Positions 55,029 through 64,000 of a DNA stretch of 64,000 nucleotides are shown piece after piece. The notes below the pieces were generated by a model. The model searched no databases, had not been told where the DNA came from, and worked only from the letters and a program-made list of their open reading frames with translations. The stretch lies in assembly GCA_033807695.1 (NCBI GenBank), contig CM066310.1, positions 3,100,001 through 3,164,000 of the forward strand. Reading direction: 5' to 3'. The DNA comes from Daedaleopsis sinensis (Eukaryota > Basidiomycota > Agaricomycetes > Polyporales > Polyporaceae). Every line of letters begins with the position of its first letter. The stretch's first letter is position 1. The position numbers were made by a program, and so were the translations under genes.

Positions 55029-56039
55029 ACAACCACGGACGCGCGCCAACGACGACCGTACGACGGGATGGAGAGTACGAACTGTAGTTTCGAGCTGCAA
55101 GAATTATCCTGCAATGCTATGTTGTGACGCGTATTGATGGACGAAAACGGTCTTTGTCGATGACTTTTCCTGGAGCGCTCAGGCTGGAGTACAGCGGCGC
55201 TGGCTACAAGTCCATCCGGGATGGGTGATGCAGCGTGGCTCAGATCGAGGAGGTCCATGGTTAAGTCGGCGAGTGGTTCAGTCGTTCGTGGGCGAGAAGA
55301 CAATAAGTACAAAACTCAATGAGCAGCCAAAGCGAGCGTCGCAGCGGGAGTCGGGGAGAAAGACGCATGTAGTCACAGTTTGCATCACACTGTGAGGAGG
55401 AGGGACTCGGAGTGTAATTCGGCCTGCCCAGACATGAAGACGCACGTTTGTCCGCGGATATGTCCGCACATATGTACTCATAGATCTCTGCCTTGCGGAT
55501 GATGCCATGATTGGAGGAGAAGGAGCTCCTGAAAAGCAGGAGAATATCGCGGTATCGCAGCCTGAACGACTCGGCGGTCGCATTTTCTCTGCAAGATAAA
55601 TACTGACTCTAAGCGCTGGAGCTATTTACGTCATCTCCCAACGAGGCATCGTAGACGCTGGTTCAAATTTGAAAGCCATTAATGCTTCCATCTACTCCCC
55701 CACTTGCTGCACGGTAAAATTCGTCTCTAGGGTGATCTTCGCTCGACGCTGATCTACAGACCTACAGGCCGTCGTAGAAATCGGAATCTCTAGGCAGCGC
55801 ACGCGCAGGTCGCAGATAGACTCATTGATTTCTAAAACGCGCAAACGTGCTGATGATAGTACTACATGTCAGGCCCTTCGAATGCCTACTAGGCGGTCCA
55901 CGATCTCCTCAATCACTGATGGCAGAAATCCAGGAGCCACAAGCAGCATGAGGCATCTGCTGTGGGTCCTGCTAAGAGCGACCAAAAATCTACGCCACCT
56001 GAGAAGCACTTAAAAAGACCCATGAGACGGACGCGCCGA
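55029..56039. other. intergenic, no gene supported
   Basis: 3' region of the hydrophobin and start of the DUF4246 relic. A short plus-strand frame at 55825-56013 may be part of the relic but has no recognised block. Confidence 0.4.
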
Positions 56040-57535
56040 GATGCTCGAGTAGTACGACCGCGAGCGGATCGCGTTAGAATGGCGGCCCTACCCGGAGGAT
56101 GAGAACGACGATCACTTCAATTATGATGAAAGGCGCGTGAAGCACTGGTCGTCTAAACCTGTCACGAAGGCCCAGCTTGACTACGTCCTTGCAGAGCTGA
56201 AGCACTAGTAGTATGCTTCCCAGGTGGACGGGGAGATCAGGATTTATGTACGTCTTCCCTTTCTGTGTAAATGTCTGACTCGGCTGATGTAGACAGTTCG
56301 TAGACCACCTCGGTTTACTGCGCTCACCAATCGTGAGCCCTTGTCCCCACTAATGTGAAGGATTCACTCATCCGCGGCGTCGTGGTGCTCGAGTCTATCG
56401 CTGCTGGGATCCGGGCTTGAACGGCCAGTATCTCGACCTGGTACACCCATCACTCTACTGCTTACGAATAGGCAAAGGAAGTTTCTGCCACGGCGGTGAC
56501 GGCGCGGATACGCTCGAAGAATACTCCATCGAGGGACACACGGGAATCCGCCCCGACTCAAGCGCAAGACGATTGTGTCTCAGACGTACCAGTGGTTTCG
56601 CACTGATTTCAAAGTCTCCGAGGCAGGCGAGGTCGAGTTGTCGCGGGAATATCAACAGCTTGCATCCGATCAACCATAGAGTGGTCTACTCCGCGCTCAC
56701 CGCTGGTCCTCCAGGCGTTCGTACCCATTTCCGAGCGTATCCTCTCCGATGCACTGATTCCGGAAGATAGAGGTCGATCCAACCGACTGGTACGATCCCG
56801 AGCCCGGTTTCGTTGACGAAGACTACGACACCTCATGTCCCGGATCCAGCCCCTTTCCAACCTCAATACCCGGCACTCGCATCCACATCAGTCTTCGCGA
56901 TCCAGGACATCGCCAAGCTCGCGTATATCGTGCTCACGCCAGAGAAGCTAAGTACCCGGGCGGGACGTGGCACATCGAGGGCATGCTCAACGACCTCTTC
57001 GTCGCGACGCGCCTGTACTGCTACGCGTGCGAGAACATCCCGGAGTCGCGGCTCGCGTTCCGTGTGCAAGTCGGGACGGATGACGAGAGCGCCGACATGG
57101 CGTACGGGAACGAAGACTATGATGGCTACCGGTGCATCTTCGGGTTTGCGAACGATTTCGCGCTCAACCAGCTCGGGCGCGTCGTTGCCGCCCCGTACAA
57201 GTGCGTCGCGTTCCCGAACATATACCAGCGCCGCGTCCGGCCAACCGTTCGTGCTCGCAGACGGCGGCAGACCCAACTCACCCCAGGCACCGGAAGATCC
57301 TGTGCTTCTTTCTCGTCGACCCGTACCGCGAGAGCGACTCCACGGCACGCATCCCGCCGCCGCAGCGGGTGTGCCATACACGGACGAGATGGAGCGGATT
57401 TCGGCGCTGCGTGCGTTGCCGCGGGAGCTGTACGACATGATCGCGGAGTATGCGCTCGAGGGCACGATCACGCGCTCGGAGGCGGAAGAGGAGAGGGGGA
57501 AGCTGATGAATGAGCGGTCGGAGTTCGTGCTGTAG
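56040..57535 (+). pseudogene. DUF4246-family gene, decayed (right copy)
   Basis: DUF4246-like blocks appear in order: IALEWRPYPEDENDDHFNYD, TKAQLDYVLAELKH, DLVHPSLYCLRIGK, FKVSEAGEVEL, EVDPTDWYDPEP, GGTWHIEGMLNDL, ENIPESRLAFRVQV, CVAFPNIYQRRV and a C-terminal helix region ending EFVL at 57535. Stops break it at about 56050 (LE*YD) and 56206-56211 (two TAG in a row), and frame changes occur near 56640 and 57240. Only the part from 56770 on is duplicated in the left arm. The family is fungal, of unknown function and commonly multicopy. Confidence 0.75.
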
Positions 57536-58021
57536 CACAATGAGCACGTCTTCGAGGTGAGGTACAATTTGTGCGAGCACTGACAAGGCTGGCGCCCCTT
57601 GTACTGGAGGCTAGAGGACTAATCTAAATTTACGGTAGTGGGTCTCGAAGGCTGGGTAACAGGGTTTGGAATGCTCATAGTGGTTCAAACTAGTGCGTCC
57701 TGCTCATGTGGCGGAGGATCTTCGTTCATCTGACCGATGGTGGTATGACGTTTTGCCCGTGTACAGCCAAGTGCCGCAGTGTATCGCGCTCGGAAGCGTG
57801 GTAGCACCCACTAGAGTCGCCACTCGTTGTCTCAGTCTGACATCTTCAATCATGGCACCATAACGCGACTCGGTCAAGCAAACATCAACATATACAAGCA
57901 TAAACTCCCCGATACATCGACGACTCTGTCTCCGTCCGAGTCTACACTCTCACTACACTGGCGCTTCGATCCACTAGCTTCGACCTTCTCTGAACGCTCT
58001 GTTGACGACGACATCTGTCGT

Positions 58022-58483
58022 TTAGAGGGTGACCGGGACGCAACCGATGGAGATGAGGCTTCCTGTAGACAGAGGCCCGAGTCAGTATCCGAGACGTCTG
58101 TCGGAGAGCTATCCAATCTTCCTCGCGACGCACCATGGGTGTTGTCCTGGCAGGAAACCGTGTTGGTGGAGCTGTTCGGCATGGTCAGCCTCTGTCCATC
58201 CTACACGCGATCAGTCCGACACTCACCAAGAGCCGGAGCCTACACCGACGACGGTAATCGGGGAGCAGTTGATGCCGACCAAGACGTCAACGCCCTGCAC
58301 GACGATCCCGAGGAGGCCCAGGAGGGTAGTGACACCGGGGTCGCTCGCCTTCTTGACGCTTGCACAGCACTCCGGGGTGCCAGTGGAAGGCGGGGTCGAG
58401 CCGGACCCGGAGCCCGAGTTGGGGGCCGGGATGGCGGCGGCAAGGATTGCGAGGGAGGCAACGGTGAAGAGCTTGGCGAACAT
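58022..58483 (-). CDS. class I-type hydrophobin, six cysteines (right arm)
   Basis: Exons 58483-58227, 58171-58134 and 58062-58022, 111 residues. Leader [21 protein letters not shown]. As in the left-arm copy, cysteine 1 is missing ([12 protein letters not shown]) and cysteine 6 is serine (NTVSCQDN), leaving six. The two copies differ at roughly fifteen residues but agree on both losses and on all six remaining cysteines, so the change predates the duplication. Frame, splice sites and TATA box are intact. The absence of the 1-6 bond should loosen the N-terminal strand relative to the core, which may alter assembly. This is inference. Confidence 0.9.
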
Positions 58484-58574
58484 GGTGGATTCTGTGTGAG
58501 GCTTTGGAGAAGATGCAGAGGCTTAGAACGACTGGTGAGTGTTCGTTGGGGTCAGTAGCGAGATGTCTGAGGGC

Positions 58575-58581
58575 TTTTATA
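58575..58581 (-). promoter_or_regulatory. TATA box of hydrophobin gene (right arm)
   Basis: TATAAAA on the minus strand, 92 bases before the ATG at 58483, matching the left-arm promoter. Confidence 0.7.
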
Positions 58582-58774
58582 CGCACAGGGACACCAATAG
58601 AAGCGCGCCGGGATGAGCGAAAGCAGCTAGATGAACCGTGGTGCGAATGTTAACTTTCGTCTGGCGCATACAAGGCGGCGGTTGCTTTGAGTTCACGAAG
58701 GAAGCAGAAGGGCTCTAGGTGCGTCGCTGATGCTGCTGTAGACGCTACGCGCATGTCACAAAGCAGATGGATCA

Positions 58775-60556
58775 TCTTCGCGCACCGAATGGAAACGCTA
58801 GAAACGTCAAACCTGCTCCACCCGGATGAGATGAAGAGACGAAGACTACAGGCTCCGTAGGACTGCGATTGGGTGAGTGAGTCGCGCGAAAACAGTATAT
58901 CAAATCGTATGTTGATTCTAAGAACTCACGGTTCTTCCATTGGCTGTTCGTCATGATCATCTTGTCCGGATTCTTCAAGTATCCTGACAGGCTGAGAGCG
59001 TAGGCCATATAGGCATGCTGTCCCCCCGGGCATTCTGATAGCACTGGGCGGCCGGGGTGCCTGCGCGTACGGCGTCGCGGTCTGTCGAACAAGCGTAAGC
59101 ATCCCGAACCGCAGACCAACGATCGCATCTCTATCATACGCCTAATAGCTAAAATGAGCACTTATAAACGGCACGACATTGCATCCTGCGATCGGTGGGT
59201 GTAGATAGACCTGAGGTGTTCTGAACGCAGCACCCGCGACTCCAGCCCAGAGTGACGCCGCACGGTCTTGTTCGCAAAACGCCAGCCGCGGGATGACACG
59301 GGGCCGCGGCCCAGCAAGTTCCCGTGAGCTCTTTCATTTGCGGCTTCACGACATCATGACACGACGTCACCGTCAGGACCGCCGCCCTTTCCCCGCCCAC
59401 AGCCCAACGAGTCCTTCTGGGCGTCGTAACGTGTGAGGACGCAGACGATACGAATCTGGGGTAGGAATAATGTCACCGTTTAAGCCAGCTGGAGAAGACC
59501 GTACCTTCCGGATGCGTGCAGTTGTTTCGTCGCTCAATAACCGCCAATATGAAAGGAGGCCATGCGTCTGGGATCCGATGTCATAGCTGGTGCTGTACCT
59601 GGTCGGATGCGGAAGGGTCGTGCACGAGGGACCAGGGTTCCTGTTTGACCTCGACATATGTCGCGGGTCCGAGCCGCATCCGTGCTGGCAGGTGCAAACG
59701 AGGGCTACCTGGAAAGGTTAGCACCCCGGTACCAGTTGTGTCGACTTTGTGTTCGGTGGCAGATGTTGCTAGTAGAAACGCATTGCGGAAAGATGTGCAT
59801 CGCCGGCTCGGTGCCTGTTGTAGTACGCGGTTGTACGTCGATAAATGCATGTGACTCGATCTAGAACGTATGGTCCGTAGACAACGAATGACGAACAATG
59901 GGCTATACATCAGACAGGTCAGCCGGTCGTAGGTGCCGCGTGTATGATGCTACGTAGAACGTACCATATACTGCCTCGCTTTCTGGTACGATACTTGTAG
60001 GAAATGAGGAGCATTCGCCGACGACGTTCTGACGAGCCCGATACCCGGTGATAACGAGGCGTTGAGTCGGCTCTGAGCGTCGTGATTCGAATCTGCTTGA
60101 TCCCTTCCTTGAGATGATTTCACGCATACAGCTGGCACGCTCCCAGATCCCGATATGTGGCCACAGCCCAGCTCGCGGTGGAGCTTGTGGGCGCACGGCA
60201 GCCTGAACCATCCGCCGTGCGGGCCTCGCGCCGTACATCAATCACAAACATAGAGACACGGGACACGTACTTCCCTTGGCCGATGAGCGTGTTATGAGCG
60301 CGCCATCGCGGAGTCTTCAGCCTGGGAGGTTAGAGCGGTCCACGACATGGTGGTGGTGCGCAAACGTACCTGGTCGGATGCACTCGCTCGTCAACCGTGA
60401 CGTCGTTCTCATGAGTCTTGACAGGTATTCTCTTATGTTGTAAGGTCGCAAACGCCGGCCTGGCCTCTGTTCTCTGTTTCTACAGGTACCCGCCCGTGGT
60501 TGTCGAACGTGGAGAATTGAGTATTCGGAGCAGCCGTCTTAGTAGGAACGCCCATA
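58775..60556 (-). pseudogene. decayed gene of unknown function (right arm)
   Basis: Counterpart of 3592-5358. An ATG at about 60556 (MGVPTKTAAPNTQFSTFDN) opens a frame that ends after about 40 codons. Later blocks (LKNPDKMIMTNSQWKN near 58965, YDVVKPQMKELTG near 59355) match the left copy but are separated by stops. The same lesions in both arms suggest the gene was already inactive, or that its exon structure is one I cannot reconstruct. Family not recognised. Confidence 0.45.
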
Positions 60557-60960
60557 GACAAGTGTCAGGCTATATCTCTGTCAGTATGAGTTTGTGTCGA
60601 GGCTGATTTCTGACGCTAGAACATACGCTGATGCTAACGCATGTCGTCCGCGCATCTTTCAGGACAGCACATGCATTGTTTGGAGCAGGCAGGCGTTCGA
60701 CAGCTGGCGGGTGGCAGTTCAGCCTGACAGATTAGACCATCGGAGCCGTGGGTGTTGCTAGAGTTTGAGTTCGATTGCCAGTGCAGTGGAGGGTCTCGTG
60801 TGAGGTACGCACCGAGAACGCGCCACCAGCTACTAGTCGCCCATATCGGTCTAGATTACAAAGTGGAGACGTGAGCCATGAGGGTACTCTTACTTAGCGG
60901 GTGAACGTTGGGTGTGAGTTCAAGTCGGGACTAGGGTAGTGGCGAGTCTTTTTCCGTGCA

Positions 60961-61668
60961 ATCCACATATGACACCGTCGAGTTGTATACGCACGGCCCT
61001 CCGGGCAAACCTGGACACGAAAGATTCCGATTCATCAAGTTAGATAAGATTATGAGGGGCTGGTAAGATAAGATCATCGCCGGTGATGTCGGAGTATATA
61101 AAAGTTGATGTACAATGCCCGGCGCGTATCCTGGCCGTGGACGATGCCAGCGATCATGATAATAGACGGAGATTCGAGTGATCGGGAATACACCATAGTT
61201 AATCATGTATACTAGGAACTATCTACCAGCCAGTAGCGTATTCCCGATCATCAGAGTTAGGCTTTGGACCTCAGAGCCTCAAGTTTCAAGCCCGAGAGTC
61301 ACGACAGACCTCAGAGTCACAGCTTGAAAACTCGGATTAGGGGCTGTGACGACCGCTTTCGTGCACCTGGCACGTGATCGTTCAATTTGGGGAACGTGAG
61401 GATACGCTCCTGCGCGTCGTCTTACCGTGAGGTCAACTTTTCAACCTGCCACACTCTTTATATCTCCCCCATCTCAACTGCCTGCAACTCGAACCTCCTC
61501 AACATTTGGAACACTCGTCCGGGCAAGACTTCTCCACTTACATTTGCTCGATCCCTCTCGGGTTCCGCGTTCCTGTGAGCACCAATGTCATTTATTCGTC
61601 CAACTTCATCGTTAATCTTTCCAGGTCTCGAGTGCGAGCTCCCGCCAAGGACATCTCGTCCCGTCAGC
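60961..61668. other. outer flank of the inverted duplication, no gene seen
   Basis: Contains 60982-61021, a 40-bp stretch resembling 6737-6773 at the edge of the insertion in the other arm, including CCTGGACACGA. Short frames only. Confidence 0.45.
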
Positions 61669-62455
61669 CTATCTCCTAGGATATTCACTTCCCAGAGTCT
61701 GCCGGAGAAAGTATGTCCACAGCAGAGAGTGAGGGGAATGTCGCCCGCGACTTATTCGTCCTCTACGTACGTAGTCGGAGAACTGGGATCTGTCCTGTCT
61801 TCGCTCTTTTATCTGCCTCAGAGCTCGCGACGGAAAGCGTCCGAACGTCCCGCACGTGATGGGGTTTGGAGAATTTATCGGTGAGTAGCCCAACGTTGTG
61901 GAGCGAATGGAAGCACATGCCGATACCACCCTCTCCCCACGAAATACGATGCAGTACATCGTCTGCGGCGCGTGCAAACGGTCCTTGCGGCTCTGCTACG
62001 CTCAGCGACGTATGGGGTGAACTTGGTACGTCGAGCGCGAAGATATTCGTGCATAACGATCAACTTACCCTCCACATCAAGCTGTTTCAACATCTGAAAG
62101 AGAAGTTCGTGGACATAACACCGGGTTGGATTTATATCGCTCTGCGCGACAACCGACTCCAGCGTCGCGCGCACGACCAGGTCACAGGAGCGCGACGCCG
62201 CCGCCGCGTCGTACGTGTCGTCGCCGTCCGTCGTCGTTGAGCACTTGAAAGCGAAAGCCCACGTTGACGTCGTTTCTTGAGAAGACCGCGCACTCGCATG
62301 TACCGAGAAGGACCGCTAGAGTGCGGCGGGTAATGTTCCCGGACGTCGTCCTTACTCCTTGGAACACACGCGGGTATCCTACTTGTAGTGGGAAGTCCAT
62401 GAGACCATCGCCCTGACTGCGCAAACACATATATTCCTGTTCCCTCTTGGTTCAA
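61669..62455 (-). CDS. possible spliced gene, unidentified
   Basis: The minus strand carries adjoining open segments with coding-like composition: VGYPRVFQGVRTTSGNITRR (about 62390), CECAVFSRNDVNVGF, RATLESVVAQSDINPTRCYV (about 62170) and MLKQLDVEGKLIVMHEYL. Joining them needs a one-base frame change near 62235, so this is either a pseudogene or a gene with an unseen intron. Family not recognised. Confidence 0.3.
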
Positions 62456-62702
62456 TCGGCGGGCTCGAGAGCTACGTACACGACAAGCTGCTTGGAGTCG
62501 AACTACCGCAGCAATAGTTATTCATCATGTACGTTTTCCGCAGAACGCGAGATAAGAATTGTACGCAGATTAGATCAGATTACAGAAATCGGAATTACCG
62601 GGCCGCCTTTGATGCACTTGCAAGCAGTTGAAACTCGAAGATCTGCACTAAGCCGCCACCAATAGAGTTTGCCGTCGCACTGCCACTTTGAAATGCCCAA
62701 GT

Positions 62703-63125
62703 CTACACAATATTGCCATTTCGGATTCTCACTACGACAATATCACGCGCTGCGCCTCTCGACAGCGTTTGAGAGTTACTAACCTCCTCCACACGAGGAG
62801 AGAAAGCATTCGCGGGCGCCCAGCGAACATGCGCTGGCAGGGCTTGCTCTTTGAGCGGCGTTATCCCGCCACGCGCGATGAGCAGGACCTTCCAGTGCTT
62901 GTTCCGTGTGCGCCCGCGAATGCCTTCTCTCCGATAATAGCCACGGGATGGGAAATTACACTGGCTAGTTCCTTTATTTGTACACAACCCGCTCGTCCTC
63001 CTCCAGCCGTCCTTCACTATCACCATCCTCAACTGCTCCCTGAGCGGCATCCCGTCCAACTCTGCCTCCTTCGAACGGTCAAACTCCAAGTCCGCTTCAT
63101 CGCCCAACCCCCAAGGTCGCTTCAT
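62703..63125 (-). CDS. hypothetical protein
   Basis: An ATG at 63125 (MKRPWGLGDEADLEFDRSKE) starts an open frame of about 140 codons with blocks LDGMPLREQLRMVIVKDGW and NKHWKVLLIARGGITPLKEQ. It starts 132 bp from the next gene model on the opposite strand, so the two could share a divergent promoter. No domain recognised. A larger minus-strand frame extends upstream but overlaps the other gene. Confidence 0.35.
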   Translation of the reverse strand: MKRPWGLGDEADLEFDRSKEAELDGMPLREQLRMVIVKDGWRRTSGLCTNKGTSQCNFPSRGYYRREGIRGRTRNKHWKVLLIARGGITPLKEQALPAHVRWAPANAFSPRVEEVSNSQTLSRGAARDIVVVRIRNGNIV

Positions 63126-63257
63126 CACAGAACCGGTGGCATTCGCGTAGCCTGCACTCACAGCACAGAGCGTCCTTGCCCCCACACTCGTCGTCCGACG
63201 TCCTCCCCTTTGCCCTCGAAGCCACACACACGACCGCCTTCCGCCCTCGATTTGTCG

Positions 63258-64000
63258 ATGCCACCGAACGCTGGAGACGCACTGCCGGTGGTGGGGAGTG
63301 GTGCGCTTGGGCTTATGGGGGCATTCGTGACTGCTGTCCGGGGCGACCGGTAAGTGCATTCCCCTTTAACCAGAGTCTTCTCCCTGTGACACCCATTCTA
63401 AGCGGAGTTTATCGGCGAGCGGACGGCCCCCATGTCGTCTCGATCCAAGCTACGGACAAGTGAGTGATCTCGCGTGTCCTTTAGTCGAGCGTGTTTGCAG
63501 ACCCCGTCTAGCGGAACCTTTCCCATGCGCCGTCCGTATGAGTATGGACGGATGGTTTCACCCTGGTTGACAAGTACGTCTCCTATTCTCGCGCATGCTA
63601 CTGTTCCACAGGTACAACTAAGTGCGTAACTGCCACAGGCGCGTCCTCAAGACTGTTTCGCGTGATGTCAGTTACGATCATAGGCGGAGGATGGTCGTCG
63701 GTGTCAAGGGTATGTACAAGCTTGCGGACGCGCCGCGTAGCTAATGCATTTCAACAGATAATCCGTGTTGTCGCAGTCTCCATCAACTTTCTCCCTGCGC
63801 TATACGGGATTCGACCGCGCCACCGCCGACTTCGACGCCCTCTTTGCACGGGGAGGTGGACGAACAACCGCGGCGGCCGTCGCCGTCGCTGGAGAGAGCG
63901 CCGAGTGTAATGGTCACTTCCCCTCTGCGCCGCGAATTTCTTGAGAAGAAGATGAAGATCTACGAGTGCCGACGAACGAAGAACGCGCTTCTTGAACACG
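63258..64000 (+). CDS. hypothetical protein, spliced, runs off the window
   Basis: ATG at 63258 (MPPNAGDALPVVGSGALGL). Good introns follow: donor GTAAGTGC at 63351 with acceptor near 63403, and donor GTGAGTGA near 63461 with acceptor near 63501. The joined exons read GVYRRADGPHVVSIQATDK and PRLAEPFPCAVRMSMDGW. Beyond 63570 the model is ambiguous. One continuation (VLKTVSRDVSYDHRRRMVVG then LRREFLEKKMKIYECRRTK) stays open to the end of the window. No family recognised. Confidence 0.4.

Larger units (their letters stand above)
56770..60960 (-). repeat. right arm of large inverted duplication
   Basis: The reverse complement matches 3111-8546. It lacks the 1.2-kb insertion seen in the left copy, so its DUF4246 junction shows the pre-insertion state. 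Because this arm is contiguous with the longer DUF4246 relic and with the hydrophobin cluster, it is more likely the parental copy. Confidence 0.85.

Overview
This is a eukaryotic window, most likely from a mushroom-forming basidiomycete (Agaricomycetes). The evidence is many 50-80 nt introns with GTRNGT donors and YAG acceptors, five class I hydrophobin genes, several divergent F-box proteins, DUF4246 relics, and a Ty3/gypsy chromovirus. No bacterial operon features, CRISPR array or rRNA were seen. Exon joins given here were read by eye from splice signals and reading frame and should be treated as models.

Layout. 1-8.6 kb is a decayed, duplicated zone. It holds an alpha/beta-hydrolase fragment, a broken F-box-like gene, and the left arm of a large inverted duplication (unknown relic, intact hydrophobin, DUF4246 pseudogene with a 1.2-kb insertion). 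8.95-15.63 kb is a nearly complete Ty3/gypsy element on the minus strand with 280-bp LTRs and a 4-bp target duplication. 15.7-43 kb is mostly ordinary genic DNA: F-box-like protein, HSL-type esterase, F-box protein, SET-domain protein, two tandem coiled-coil proteins of unknown function, phospholipase D, GDSL esterase, two tandem F-box/LRR-like proteins flanking a possible membrane protein, and the farnesyltransferase beta subunit. A tRNA-Thr(AGT) with an intron and an EZH2-like histone methyltransferase follow (43.1-46 kb).

46-55 kb is an accessory region. It has a tandem family of about 190-residue proteins of unknown function (two apparently intact, one broken, one fragment), then three hydrophobin genes with all eight cysteines. 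55.8-61 kb is a DUF4246 pseudogene followed by the right arm of the inverted duplication, with another intact hydrophobin. The last 3 kb carries only weakly supported gene models, one of which runs off the window end.

Main observation. The two hydrophobins in the inverted arms both lack cysteine 1 and cysteine 6 of the eight-cysteine pattern. In solved hydrophobins these two are disulfide partners, so one whole disulfide has been removed while the other three pairs remain. Both copies keep open frames and splice sites although the genes beside them in both arms have decayed. The retrotransposon also appears to use Tf1/sushi-type self-priming: the sequence next to its 5' LTR is an exact 11-nt complement of the predicted 5' end of its own transcript.
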